Below are positions 23,665-35,291 of a stretch of DNA of 64,000 nucleotides, piece by piece. Position 1 is the stretch's first letter. Every line of letters starts with the position of its first letter. Source of the stretch: Riptortus pedestris (lineage: Eukaryota > Arthropoda > Insecta > Hemiptera > Alydidae); assembly GCA_019009955.1 (NCBI GenBank), contig CM032228.1:100189001-100253000 (forward strand), in the 5' to 3' direction. Position numbers and translations under genes: made by a program. Under the pieces are notes generated by a model. That model ran no database searches. It had not been told where the DNA came from and saw only the letters and a list, made by a program, of their open reading frames with translations.

Positions 23665-24567
23665 AGTGTATTTTCAAATTTTAAATGACAAAAATACTCG
23701 TGAGGCTCAATAATATGTATGTCCTATATTTATTTTTAAACAATGAAATGTTGAACACAATAATACACAGCCTATAATTTAAAAAGTAATTTCTCTGGAA
23801 ATTGATTTTGAAATAATTTATTTTATTTTTATTAAAAAAAAAGCTTAACAAATATTTAGAACTAATTGGAGAACGCTCTTACATTTAACCATAAATGGCA
23901 TATCTTTTTTCAATGAAAGGTTGAACCAAATAAAAGTGAGTAAGTATATTGATTTCTCAGAAATAATCTCATAATCAATTACCACAGTTCACTAAGGAAA
24001 CGAGATTTCTAATTGTATGTAATGGTTATGGAAGTATAATAAATAATTGTTTTGTATACATTTTTATGAATCATTTTATGCAGCATATGGAACATGGTTA
24101 TTATCCATAGCAAATGAAAATTGATTTCCAGATATTAGAATAGATATCCTTCATTATGGACATTACAAAAGAAATTTTTATGATAGGGGTTGGAGTAAAA
24201 TAAATAACAGAAGTTACATAAATATACACAAGAATTAGTCAATCACGTTCAATTCATAATGATTTTATAAATGTTTTAAAAAAAAATAAAAGTAAGAGGA
24301 CTTACAATTTCGTAGAGATGAATCCAATACTCACCTAAAACAAGATAATAAAAAAATAATAATTACGTAAGCCGAAAAGATGCTTCAATTGCAAGCAACT
24401 TTAAAAAAAAAAAAATGCAGAATTATTTAGCAAAATAAGAGTACATATTTATAATTTAATGAAATACGTTAACTGATAGTGGTACATATTGTTTAGGTTT
24501 TATATATCCCTTTGATTGATTGTCTTGATGTCCTCTCATATCTGAACAAACAATTTATTTTTTTTTT

Positions 24568-24960
24568 AACAATTTCCCCTAAGGGAACTCAGGGTTGGAA
24601 TCATGTCAGCAACTGAGCTTGTAATCATGGCGCGATTTTCGACTAATTTCTTCCATTGATGCTGCCTGACAACAAAAATGGGCCTCGTTAAAAATTTGCA
24701 CACCCACAAACACGTGTATGTGGTCTATTGCAGCTCTAGCGGGCGTAATTTTTGTTTGATCGTTACGACTTTATACTTGAAGATTTCATATAAAAAGAAA
24801 GATGAAGTATGTTATAGTTAAGTATGGACTGAGAAGAGGGAACGATTAGAGAAAGTGGGGCAACAATTCAAAAGTCCCAAAATAGTTTCCAATAGTATAA
24901 GTTGAATTGAAAAATGATATAGCCAATCTTATTGTTCATTTAATTTCCTACAATTAAACT
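24568..24960 (-). mobile_element. HINE-L copy, 5'-truncated
   Basis: Decayed hairpin (ATTTCCCCTAAGGGAACTCAG), 3' module (AATCATGGCGCGATTTTCG), a short slot sequence rich in CACAC/GTGTATG, the GCTCTAGCGGGCG box and part of the core. The 5' module is missing. Confidence 0.7.
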
Positions 24961-25027
24961 GAAAAATGAAAATATAATAATTTATTATCGACAGTTATAT
25001 ACAGGTTTACATCCTTTTCTAGTAATT

Positions 25028-25158
25028 TTTTTTTTATTATTTTTTTTTTTTTAATGAGTTCTTCAAGTAATAATAAGTTTCAATTGCTCAGGTGAGAACC
25101 GAACTCACATCACTAGGTTTATCAAGTGCGTTTAAACTTAACGTTTTAATTCCATGAG
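25028..25158 (-). mobile_element. tRNA-derived SINE head with short body
   Basis: The minus strand has GGGGCTCATGG at the head start and a perfect T-arm GTGAG-TTCGGTT-CTCAC, then a short body ending in an A-rich tail (T-runs on +). Confidence 0.65.
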
Positions 25159-25384
25159 CCCCCAAAAATCTGCAAATGTAGTGATAATTATATCAGATAC
25201 AAGCTTCTTTTCTAACCTAGCTGCCTTACGATTGTCAGAAATGAAAAGGCCAGGGTGCTAGGGTAGTGCCCACAATTTTCAAAAACAGAAGTATTTTCGA
25301 AATACAATTTCGAGCTGAACACGTAGAATTTATTTTAAAAAAAATATAAACTACTGGATATTTTCTTCTAAATTGAGATTAATA

Positions 25385-25545
25385 AGAGAAAGAGTAGTAG
25401 AGATAATGTAGAGTGGGTGGAATATGAAGGGTGTCGAGGACGGGGGAGGCTCACTATGGTAACCCACCCCTCACTCTCTAACAGCCACGCCCGCTTTCAG
25501 ATCATTCACCCAATAATATTACCTACCACAAACTCTAACCCTATA
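25385..25545. other. Purine-to-pyrimidine GC island 6
   Basis: AGAGTGGGTGGAATATGAAG and GAGGACGGGGGAGG left; AACCCACCCCTCACTCTC right; switch near 25460. Confidence 0.65.
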
Positions 25546-25617
25546 AGAAATGTCAAATGCACTGGAAAAATATATCCTGCATTACTATTGAATAAAATTT
25601 TTATTCTAAGACAAAGA

Positions 25618-26149
25618 AAAGTGAATGGCAATGTATATTGTAGATCTTTGTATTTGGGATACTAAGAATGGCATTAAGCAGCTGCTAGAAATTTTATAGG
25701 GAAATGTATATTGTAGATCTTTGTATTCGGGATACAAAGAATGGTATTAAGCCACTAGTAGATTGTATTCGGGATACAAAGAATGGTATTAAGCCACTAG
25801 TAGATTGTATTCGGGATACAAAGAATGGTATTAAGCCACTAGTAGATATTTTATAGGGAAATGAATACCTTAGATCTTTGTATTTGGGTTACTAAGAATG
25901 GTATTAAGCAGCTGGTAGACATTTTATAGGGAAATGTATATTGTAGATCTTTGTATTTGGGATACTAAGAATGGTATTAAGCAACTAGTAAACATTTTAT
26001 AGGGAAATGTATATTGTAGATCGTTGTATTCGGGATACAAAGAATGGCATTAAGCAACTAGTATACATTTTATAGGGAAATGTTTTTTGTAGATCTTTGT
26101 ATTTGGGATACTAAGAATGGTATTAAGCAACTTGTAGATATTTTATAAG
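25618..26149 (+). repeat. Minisatellite, ~73-bp unit with an embedded 42-bp sub-unit
   Basis: Six to seven copies of a 72-74-bp unit (GGGAAATGTATATTGTAGAT, GGGATACTAAGAATGGTATT, ATTTTATA) start near 25630, 25702, 25859, 25932, 26004 and 26078. Between 25720 and 25850 a 42-bp sub-unit (GTATTCGGGATACAAAGAAT plus GGTATTAAGCCACTAGTAGA) is repeated three times. Two unit variants alternate (GGATACTAAG and GGATACAAAG). Confidence 0.9.
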
Positions 26150-26559
26150 TCTCATTGAAAAATATGAATTGTAGTGTAACTTAACACTTGATTTTTTAAC
26201 GACGAGGAATGCAGAAAATTGAAATTTCTTCCTTAAAAATAAAAGCATAGTCTAATTTCATGTCATTAGCGAGGCATAGTGAATCCAGACATACTGCCTT
26301 AGCCATTGTTCTACGTGAGGAGCAAGACGATGACAATGGCTAATTAATTGGAAGATTTGAGGTCCAGTAAATGAATGACTTACAAATATAAAAACTTTAT
26401 GATTTTTGATAAGGAAATAACAATATAACCTTACGTTATGGCCTATTTATATTCAAGGTAGGGTCGGCTGAATGATACACGAGGAATAAAACCAAAAACT
26501 AGGAAGACTAGAAAATAAGCAGAACAGTTTTAACCCATTTAGTATATATACCTTGCATG

Positions 26560-26790
26560 AAATAGACAGAGGAGCCAAATAATAGTTGAGAGCTGAAAGC
26601 CTCAGTGTGTTTTATATCAAAGAAACAGTACAGTATTTCCTTTGTTGAAGACAGGAGGAGAGGAGTTGTTATCTCCCTCCTTCACTTTGCTATCTATCAG
26701 TAACTAACTCCCTTATCACACCATACATACAATCAGACAGAATGATCGTCACCTCGTCTCTCCTATTGGCTTTGCACACCTTTCTCCCTG
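26560..26790. other. Purine-to-pyrimidine GC island 7
   Basis: GAAGACAGGAGGAGAGGAG left; CTCCCTCCTTCACTTTGC and CTCCTATTGGC right; switch near 26675. Confidence 0.55.
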
Positions 26791-26799
26791 ACTAATATA

Positions 26800-26893
26800 T
26801 ATATAGTTTTGAACGGACCTCATTTTCGTCGTCTTACGGGTAGGATTGATGGACACTTGAGGAAATTATTCGAAAATCGCGACCTCAATAGCT
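26800..26893 (+). mobile_element. HINE-L 3'-module fragment
   Basis: ATATAGTTTTGAACGGACCT through AAATCGCGACCTCAATAGCTG, cut before the terminal hairpin by the Helitron fragment. Confidence 0.75.
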
Positions 26894-26949
26894 GAAAAGT
26901 ATCGTGAAATTTCGCGAAAAAAATCAATGTACAGACAGAGGATACAATT

Positions 26950-27014
<65 letters not shown>
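26891..27014 (-). mobile_element. Helitron 5'-end fragment with (TA)n
   Basis: The family 5' end is present on the minus strand (+ strand TATCGTGAAATTTCGCGAAA then ACAGACAGAGGATACAATTT), leading into a long (TA)n tract ending at 27014. It is joined at about 26893 to a HINE-L 3' fragment, so this is a chimeric junction. Confidence 0.7.
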
Positions 27015-27018
<4 letters not shown>

Positions 27019-27029
27019 TAGATATGTCA

Positions 27030-27123
27030 CATTTTTCTGTCCCCTTATAATAATGGAAATATTTTGAATTTTTTAATTTACTCTTCCACTAAAACTACAC
27101 TCCCGCTCCTCTTGGTCCAGCTA

Positions 27124-27182
<59 letters not shown>

Positions 27183-27192
27183 GTCTGTCTGT

Positions 27193-27230
<38 letters not shown>

Positions 27231-27375
27231 GCACGCACACACACACAAAACAAACATGAAACGGATCTCATTTTCGGTACCTATAGGTAATATGTTTAGG
27301 CGACTAAAGATTTTTGAAAATGGACTCATGCATAGAATCTTAATAGTTGTCTCTATATAAGGGACACATAATAAA
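27030..27375 (+). mobile_element. HINE-L copy with (CTGT)n(CT)n(CA)n microsatellite
   Basis: Core remnant (TTATAATAATGGAAATATTTTG), a compound microsatellite at 27121-27246, then a decayed 3' module (ACGGATCTCATTTTCGGTAC, GGACTCATGCATAGAATCTTAATAG). The repeat sits in the same slot that holds (TA)n in other copies. Confidence 0.7.
27121..27246. repeat. Compound microsatellite (CTGT)n(CT)n(CA)n
   Basis: Four successive simple-repeat blocks: CTGT, CT, CTGT/CT again and CA. They sit in the microsatellite slot of a HINE-L copy, and long ORFs across them are artefacts. Confidence 0.95.
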
Positions 27376-28451
27376 TTTTTTAGCTATAATTCAAATTACT
27401 ACAGGGGCATCCATGAATGTTCTTTAGATCCATTACGAGGTTTTAATTTTGTATTTGATGAGGAAGAAAAATTAATTGTGTTAAGAACGTAGGACGTAGG
27501 TCCCACTTTGACAAAGGTTAGAAATAGAATTATATAGGTTATTTATTTACTTGAGGAATATGCCCCACAGCTATTGGCGATTAGCAAGAAAATACTAATT
27601 AAAAGCCTAGAGTATGCGCAATGGAATAGCCTGGCTTCACACTGGCGCCAGAGGAAAAATATTTCAAGGTCAATAGGTTCTTGATAGTTTGAACATTCAT
27701 TCCCCAGTGCTGGTTATAAAATTCTAATTAAATAATTTTTAAACGATTGATACTATTATTAGGGTTTTTTTTTTTTGAACTTAAGGAACTCAAAAACATA
27801 ATCCAGATCATTTACCCATCAGAGTCGACTAGAGATTTTGATGGAGTCCTGGATGACAACTTATAAAATGCTTTTATATAATTCAATGTGTTTAAAAAGA
27901 TAAATATGGAAACCATTGTTTTATATTTCTCAAATCCACAAAGACTAAAATACGACAGAGTTTAGAATTTATGGTTTTAATACTTTTAGGGTATCGGGGA
28001 AAATAAAAATCACTTTATGATGGAGCTTACTTCATAAGATTAGCATAATAAATTTTTAAGAAATCCATTATGTATTGAATGGCGATTAAAAGTTTTTTTT
28101 TCTAGTTGCCCTTCCCCTCATCTTTGTCCGTCATAGACGAAGACTTGCTTTAATTCAAGGCCATCTGTAGCGATACATGAGAGTCCTTATTAGTGTTAAC
28201 ATATATCTAATTAATTCAAAGGGTAATAGCATACACATTTACGTCATGGCAAACGGAGCATGAACTAAACCTTCTCCCAGGGGCATCTAATCATTCTTCC
28301 TAAGAATTCTTAAATTAAATTTATTGAAACATGAGCATTTCATATGAATACTTTTACACGGTTTTCAAGTGTCAACAAAACATTTCTGACGTCTTGTAAT
28401 GATGTTATCTGTATGAACACATGGCCAACACTTCTATATCAACATGGTATA
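27376..28451. other. Gene-free AT-rich region
   Basis: Nothing recognisable between the HINE-L copies at 27030-27375 and 28452-29639. Confidence 0.5.
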
Positions 28452-28576
28452 TTAGCAGATTTCCCTTAAGGGAAATCAGCTATTGAGGATGTACTCATGA
28501 CGCGATTTTCGAAATTTTTCTTCAAATGTCCATCGATCCTACCCAGGAGATGACAAAAATGAGGTCCGTTCAAAAC

Positions 28577-28630
<54 letters not shown>

Positions 28631-29639
28631 CAGTAGAGCGTCGTTTATCCGAACGTCAATTATCCGAACGCGCTTTGGATAGTTTTTTTTTTTTTTTTTT
28701 AACTACATATTTCAATTTGCATGCTGTATTATATACAGAATGAAGAAGTTGAAAATTTCAAGAATATGTATTGTTTGAAGCAATGCCCTGTTTAGAGCGT
28801 GAATAACTTTTTAGCAGAACGGAAAAGCCTGGGTTCCCTCCTTTTGTGTTCGCGGGACTGACTGAGCCCTACCGTTCTGGGAATCAGAGCTTCTTTCTGT
28901 TTCCCTGAAATGGAAGTCTACTCCGCGGCTGGAAACGCGGGATGTCAGCCCTTCCGCCTCTCCTACTCTTTTTGCAGGTCAGTTCTAGACAACAGTTCAT
29001 ACGCGTCGGAAGTATGTATTTTAATATGTAATATGTAATTGTAATGATGAATACAAAGTGTTTTATACAATTATCCTATTTTCTTAAAAAAACTAGTTAT
29101 CCGAACAAATCGATTATCCGAACGTGCGCAATCACAATTAGTTCGGATAAACGACGCTCTACTGTATACATACACTCTATTTTTGTCTTATCGATATCAA
29201 ACTCGATATATAATCGTTTTATATAAAAAGAAAGATGAAGTTCGTTAATGGCTGAAATCGGACCAGGGGGAGGGGGGGGTTTAGAGGGGGAGAATTTCGA
29301 AAATTCTTAATATCTCCGTTATTATGCGTCGGATCGAAACATTGTATAGAACCAATCTTATTGCAAATTAAATGTACTATAAATATTGTTCTATACATTT
29401 ATTCTCTATCTTGAATATTAACCGAGATATTGCATTTGTATTGTTTGTGTGGTCGGCAGGGCTCGGCTATGTTCCAGACTTTCTGCCGAGAGCTCTGGCG
29501 GCCGTTTCCGTAACTTTTAGTCCCTCGTGAATTGGTTTAGAGATCCCTTACTACTACAGTTGTTATAGGGCAGATTTCTCTATTGTATAACTTCACGTGG
29601 GAGATCTGCTTAGTTTACGCAGCCCCTGCGGGACGGACC
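28452..29639 (-). mobile_element. HINE-L, complete copy split by a Tigger-like MITE
   Basis: TTAGCAGATTTCCCTTAAGG hairpin, 3' module, (GT)n(AT)n slot with the MITE at 28631-29164 inside, core with a G-run at about 29267, long 5' region and the end CGCAGCCCCTGCGGGACGGAC. Without the MITE it is about 650 bp. Confidence 0.88.
28631..29164. mobile_element. Tigger/pogo-like MITE (534 bp)
   Basis: Perfect 24-bp terminal inverted repeats begin CAGTAGAGCGTCGTTTATCC at 28631-28654 and 29141-29164, flanked by TA on both sides. CAGT...TATCCGAAC ends with a TA target duplication are typical of the Tigger group of pogo transposons. Subterminal copies of TTATCCGAAC recur inside both ends. The interior has no transposase ORF. 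It is inserted in the (TA)n tract of the HINE-L copy at 28452-29639. Confidence 0.88.
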
Positions 29640-29751
29640 TTTTTTAAATTTCAATTCATATCCTCAAGATCAAGTAACAAAATATTTTCAAAAATAAATG
29701 AAGTCTGTTTAAGATGGCTATGATCAGTCAAATAATAAAAGAGATATTTTG

Positions 29752-29943
29752 AAAACACTTAAATATCGAGTGTGATGACGAACAAACCAAAATTGCGAGC
29801 GCTGTAGCGTTAACAGAGAAATATATCTGTCCATCTACATACTTTTGAACGGACCTCATTCTCCCTATCTTGGGAAGGAAAATCGCGCCACACGAACAAC
29901 CTCCGTAGTTGGTATCCGATTTCCCTTCGGGGAAATCTACTAA
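29752..29943 (+). mobile_element. HINE-L 3' half
   Basis: Starts in the core before the GAGCGCTGTAGCGTTAACAG box, has a short non-repetitive slot, the 3' module and the hairpin GATTTCCCTTCGGGGAAATC ending CTAA. Confidence 0.75.
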
Positions 29944-30224
29944 AACTGAATAAACCACAGTAATATTGGAGCTTTAAAATAATGAAGTCCATCGTGCTAA
30001 CAACTTTATCTGATATTCTATTTTGAGTTTCTCTATAAATAAGAACACTTCGTTACCGCGTTTAAAATTTCAGGTGGTGAAACTGTTGCACATCGATGGT
30101 ATTAAAAATCACATGTGTAATTGTGGGGGTTAATTAAAGAAAACAAAGAAATATGATGCAAATATTGAATAATCAAGATGAATAATTATATATTTATTTA
30201 TTAACTTCCACATTATGCTATTTA

Positions 30225-30395
30225 GACTAATTATAATAATACCGTTTACGACCCATTTCTAGCAAGAGTGGAATTTTATTTAATGTTGCTCACTACATGA
30301 ATTTCTGGACATCAGGTGGAGACCGAACCCACGACTCTAAGTTTATCAAGTGAATTAAGGCAACGAATTAAATAATATGGCCAACCTGAGATACA
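30225..30395 (-). mobile_element. tRNA-derived SINE, same body family
   Basis: On the minus strand a head with a T-arm-like GTGGG-TTCGGTC-TCCAC is followed by the shared body (TTAAATAAAATTCCACTC, TTGCTAGAAATGGGTCG) and ends TATTATTATAAT. Confidence 0.7.
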
Positions 30396-30559
30396 GATAT
30401 GACTGTCGTGGTAGTTGGTTGACCAAAATGTAATAGAGGGAAAGAAAGAAAAACTAACATTGTCATTTTGGAAAAGTGTTTTAAAGTCTTCATTTTGAGA
30501 GAACTCATAAGATGAAACCTATATTGAAATATGTCAGACGTTATCTAAATAAGATATAG

Positions 30560-31080
30560 CAGAGGTCTTGAAGGTATTTAATATAGATATGGTTGGTAGA
30601 TTTTTCGACTCAAGGGATGAGATGGAGACGTGGGAAGGGAGTGGGGTGAATCGGGTGAGGACGGATCGTTACGGTCTCCATGGCGACCTCGGGAGCTAGG
30701 GGTGGGTGTCTGCCAGAGGCCGACCAGCTGTGACGTAGCCAGGGGATGGGGCTATTGATCGGTGACTGGCGGCACGAGAGAGGAAGACCACCACTACAAT
30801 ACAGGCTGGCAGAGGAGTGGGACGAGCCTTGAGCCTGGATAAAGTCTGCCCAATGGAAAGGATTCACTGAAGGAGAGAAGCAGTTACAGCAGTCAGGAAG
30901 AAGAGGAAAGAAGGACAAGGGAAGATGAGAGGTCGAAGATCCTTCATCCCAGACAGAGACTTGGTCTAGACACCCTCTCGAAACAGTCTCACTCCCTAGC
31001 CTCCCTCCCCCCTCTCCTTCAGCTCTCGATCGGTTGTCTGCTTCCCTCCACTCAATTCAACCCTCACTAAACTACTTTTA
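30560..31080. other. Purine-to-pyrimidine GC island 8 (largest)
   Basis: About 350 bp of G/A-rich sequence (GGGAAGGGAGTGGGG, GGAAGAAGAGGAAAG) followed by about 110 bp of C/T-rich sequence (CCTCCCTCCCCCCTCTCC, CTTCCCTCCACTC); switch near 30960. ORFs through it have no family features. Confidence 0.65.
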
Positions 31081-31283
31081 TAAGTAACACTCACAGCTTT
31101 TTAGCCTCAATAAACGAACTCAAAGAAATATACGCCATTCATTAATATTTCTTTTGATGGTGCAACCGTTAGGATAGTCAAAGAAATAATTCTCAGAAAT
31201 CAAAATTAATATGTTCATATAATAAAACGCAAGACGATTATCGTAATGAAACCTTCAATCGGGCTAAAGGTCTATTATGTGAC

Positions 31284-31442
31284 TTTAGCAGCAGACTTCA
31301 CTTCAGGCATATGTGGTTACAATCAAGACTCGATTTCCAAAACTTCTTTCTTCAACGATCCAGAATGACTAAAACTAGTTCCTCAAATATAATATATATA
31401 TATATATATACACACACACATATATATTTTAGGTACAACATA

Positions 31443-31504
<62 letters not shown>

Positions 31505-32080
31505 CCACGATTTTTCGTATAATAGTGGGGGGTTTACTTGGACATCTATTCGTTCTATCGAATAAATTTACTCAAATATTAACAGTTTTGTGCTTATTTT
31601 TTTTTTTGGGGGGGGGGGGGGGGGTTTGAGGTACCTTTCCTCTACTCATGCGATTGTCACTGATGATTTACACTATACATCTATTGCCTGGATCCAAGGA
31701 AAAGTCCTGTTTACATAGACTTCTTATTTCGAAACAATTAGAGTATAGATATTATAGCAGGTTATATAACGCCTCATTTCAGGACTAGAGACCTATTTTC
31801 CACAGCAACCTGCGCGAAGGACTATTTTGTTGATAAAGTAATGGTCTACCATTTTTGTTATATTTTTCTATAATTCATAAATTATTTACATTTATTTGTA
31901 CTTTTTCATTTTGACACTTTATTAAACCTCCACTTGAAGTCATGCGACTTTAAATTTAAATATAAGCCATTTCATTGCATATCACTTACCATATCACATC
32001 AAGCATATGTGATAAACCTTGTCTGTTTACACGCTGTAATTAATGAGGGATATATAGAGATATATTAAAATATTTAATGA
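31284..32080 (-). mobile_element. HINE-L, old decayed copy with long (TA)n
   Basis: Decayed hairpin and 3' module (TTAGCAGCAGACTTCACTTC, ATCAAGACTCGATTTCC), a large (TA)n/(CA)n slot at 31390-31501, a 17-base G-run at 31608-31624, then recognisable core boxes (AACCTCCACTTGAAGTCATG). The 5' module is not clear. Confidence 0.55.
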
Positions 32081-32597
32081 AATCTGAATACCTATCTGGC
32101 ATAATTTTTTTTGTGCAAGTACAAGTGAGTGCTAGGAAAGAAGTAAGGCAGTTTCCTAGTTTATAAAATGAGGGAAGAACTTCAATAAATAAAACAAAGG
32201 TACATTTTGCAGTAAAAAATAAACAAGCAAAAATCATGAAGTCTAGGATCTTTGAACACTATAAAAGTAAGAAAGAGTAAAGAATGATGTTACTGAAGCA
32301 GTAAATAGGAGATTATTTTTAAATAGAAGTGAAAGCAGAAAATGGCTGACCAGACCACTTTAATGGCTTCACGGCTTACTTTACTTTGGCGATCTTAGAA
32401 GATATCAATCAAGAGACACATAAACGGTTCCATTTCTGATTTTCCTTGAATTATAAATTTAATATTCTGCCTGGGAGTATAACAAAAGAAAATAAACTAA
32501 ACTAATTTTCATTTCCATTTCAGTGCTGCGAAATGTAAAACAAATGATGAAGAAAACTAAGTCTCTTAAAAGGCGCGTGCACACCTGTACATACTGT

Positions 32598-32688
32598 TAA
32601 TGAACTTGATCTTCCTTTTTACATGAAACGAGTAAATACCGATTTTGGTGACGATTAAACAAAAATTGCGACCGCTAGAGTGTTAACA

Positions 32689-32749
<61 letters not shown>

Positions 32750-32871
32750 TTGAACGGACCTCATTTTCGTCATCTCCTGGGTAGGATCGATGGACATTTG
32801 AAGAAATTTTTCGAAAATCGCGTCATGAGTACGACCTCAATATTTGATTTCCTTTAAGGGAAATCTGCTAA
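32598..32871 (+). mobile_element. HINE-L 3' half with long (TA)n
   Basis: Begins at GTTAATGAACTTGATCTTCC, has the CGCTAGAGTGTTAACAGACA box, (TA)n at 32693-32746, 3' module and hairpin ending CTAA. Confidence 0.82.
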
Positions 32872-32984
32872 AAACAGCGTATAACAATTGTAGGGTATTA
32901 AATCATTAAAAAGATTGATTAAATAACATTTTTCGATTCATAATCATAACATAATAATAGAAATATGGTAAAAATTGCCAAAAC

Positions 32985-33070
32985 AACGCGACTGATCAAA
33001 GGGCATTTATAAATGTTTACAAAAAAATTACAACCTCAATAGATGATTTCTCATAAGGGAAATCTGCTAA
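32985..33070 (+). mobile_element. HINE-L terminal fragment
   Basis: Only the last part of the 3' module (ACAACCTCAATAGATGATTT) and the hairpin ending GGGAAATCTGCTAA remain. Confidence 0.65.
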
Positions 33071-33895
33071 AAGAGAGATACATTGGAGTCCTTTAGTACA
33101 ACTGGACGCATGACAGATTCTTAGCCGCTTAACAACCACTTCCCCCCGTCTTCATCTAATGCAGGAAGACACCTATTAGGAACACAAGAGATTTTATTTT
33201 CAATAACCGGTGCGCCCTCTAAGCGGTGTACTATTCTGTCTACTACCCTGGGCTTGATGACACTTAATAAATAGCTAAATATATTATTATTCTTTATGAT
33301 AGTAAATATATCCTTTCATTCTCTTAAAATGTGGAAGGTGTGCTTGCAACTGTAAAGGAAGCGATTCAGTTTTGCGGCCTAAATACTGAATAGTTTAAGA
33401 ACTATAATATTCCCTTCGTTTATATAAAATATAAACTCATCTGTTGCGCTCTAAGGCCAAAACATTATGGTGGTGGGTGAAGAGTCAGGGAGAAATTGGG
33501 ATGAGCTTGTACTGTAAAGAATTTAAATATAGTGCTCAAGTTTAAAAAAAATATCCTATATAAATAATGTTTCAACAACCCCCAGCATCTATTGCATTTG
33601 GAAATTATAAACTCCTTATTAAATGTTTCAAAATATGTACATGCAGGGAGTGGCTTAGCAAGGATTTGTGTTTGAGAATCTCCACCTTCTCTGCGGAAGG
33701 TGGAAAATGTTCAAATTCCTGATACCTTATAGATATTGAAAATCCTATTTGATGTTGATAGAGACATCCCGATAGTTGAAATCGCTATATAAAATATCGT
33801 GAAAAAGATCCTAAAAACATTTTTAATCATAAATAATATAGGTCACATTTGTAGAGAAAAAAATATAGACGATTAAGACCAATAGTGAAAAGAAT
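33071..33895. other. Gene-free AT-rich region
   Basis: No element or exon seen. It is followed by the possible frameshifted ORF relic. Confidence 0.45.
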
Positions 33896-34301
33896 AGATG
33901 ATATAAAAGCAATGGAAGAGAATATTCCCACAGAAGGCTTCACAATGCAACACATGCCAAACTATTGGATACGGTCCTGTCTATCTACCTTTGCGACAAT
34001 AGTATTCCCATCCGAGAACCATATAAAGAAATCTCGTCTTCTACTCAACAAGACCTAGAGATGATCTATCCTTTTGAAAACGGCCAAGCTGGTAGAATAG
34101 TGGATGAATGCTAGCACATATGAAAAATTAATAATCTTTGTCCCAAAAGCTGGTGAAGCCCAATATCTAGCAGATATAAATAAATACATGACAAAAGAAT
34201 CTTATTTAAGAAAGTTAGAAAACTCTGATCAAAACGATGAGCGTCCTAATGAGACCACACAATCCTTCAAGTATTTAATATGTTTTCCAGTTATGTAATC
34301 A
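33896..34301 (+). pseudogene. Possible frameshifted coding relic, unidentified
   Basis: Two overlapping open frames abut. The first is open for about 70 codons from roughly 33896 to a TAG at 34114-34116 (it contains SIYLCDNSIPIREPYKEISS). The second starts at 34104 and runs 64 codons to 34298 (it contains KLIIFVPKAGEAQYLADINK). Together they would be one ORF with a single frameshift. Composition looks protein-like, but no family is recognised and no second copy exists in the window. Chance remains possible in AT-rich DNA. Confidence 0.2.
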
Positions 34302-34466
34302 TTCGTGTGGAGGAATTCGGCCCTTCAAAAAAATAATATAATAGAAGCCATAGACACGTGGAATTGACGCAGCATCAATAGAACCAGGTAGGCTAAGACG
34401 AAATAAAATGTTGAAGTTCTAAATAAGATTAAATGGAAAGAGAAGTTTCATCAATTAATTGAGAAA

Positions 34467-35291
34467 AATCACGCAAGGGCTGCGTAAACTAAGCAGATTT
34501 CCCTCGTGAAGTTTAGTAATAAATAAATCTACATACTGGTAACACAACACCACCGTGAATAAAAACAAACGGAACTAAGAAATGTTTCATCCAATTTCAA
34601 TAACCTGCCGACAGAAAGCATTAGAAATGTAAACAATTTTATTGACAACTATTTACTATATCTAGTACTGTAATTAATAATGAGTCAGAATAATTGTTAT
34701 CTCAATCAATCAAATTTTAGTAGTCCAAAACCTTAAGATGGGGGGGAGGGTCACCAGGACATATTTGCATGTATCTCATATAATAAAAGTCTCTTGAACA
34801 CAATTTTTAGTATTTAAGCTTCGAATAATTTGATTTATTATGTAGCAGAGTATTGTTTGTGTAAGATGAGTAGAAGGGGCGGTTTGCTGAGGGCTGAAAA
34901 CTGAAAAATGCAAATATCTCGGTTAATATTCAAGATAGTGAATAAATGTAAATAACAATAATTATAGTACATTTAATTTGCAATACGATTGGTTCTATAC
35001 AATTTTTCGAAAATCCTCCCCTCTAAACCCCCCCCCCATCCCCTGGCCCGATTTCAGGCGTTAACGAACTTGATCTTTGTTTTTACATAAAACGACTAAA
35101 TATCCAGTTTGGTAACGATTAAACAATAATTGCGACCGCTAGAGCGGTAACAGACATATATATATAGTTTTGAACGGACCCCATTTACGTCATCTCCTGG
35201 GTAGGACCGATGGACATTTGAAGAAAAATTTCGAAAATCGCGCCATGAGTACAACCTCAATAGCTGATTTCCCTTAAGGGAAATCTACTAA
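34467..35291 (+). mobile_element. HINE-L, complete long-form copy (825 bp)
   Basis: Starts at a mutated AAATCACGCAAGGGCTGCG, AAGCAGATTTCCCTCGTG, long 5' region (ATACTGGTAACACAACACC), core with a C-run at about 35027, CGCTAGAGCGGTAACAGACA, a very short (TA)5 slot, 3' module and hairpin ending CTAA. Nearly intact, so probably a younger copy. Confidence 0.86.

Noticed and set aside
25618..26149. CRISPR-like array
   Set aside because: The repeated units adjoin directly with no unique spacers, and the genome is eukaryotic; it is a minisatellite.
27064..27360. 98-codon + and 83-codon - ORFs rich in Ser-Leu or Arg-Glu
   Set aside because: Both are translations of the compound (CTGT)n(CT)n(CA)n microsatellite.
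30610..30918. 102-codon minus-strand ORF with many Ser, Pro and His
   Set aside because: It lies in a G/A-rich island whose reverse complement is C/T-rich and poor in stops; open frames are expected there.
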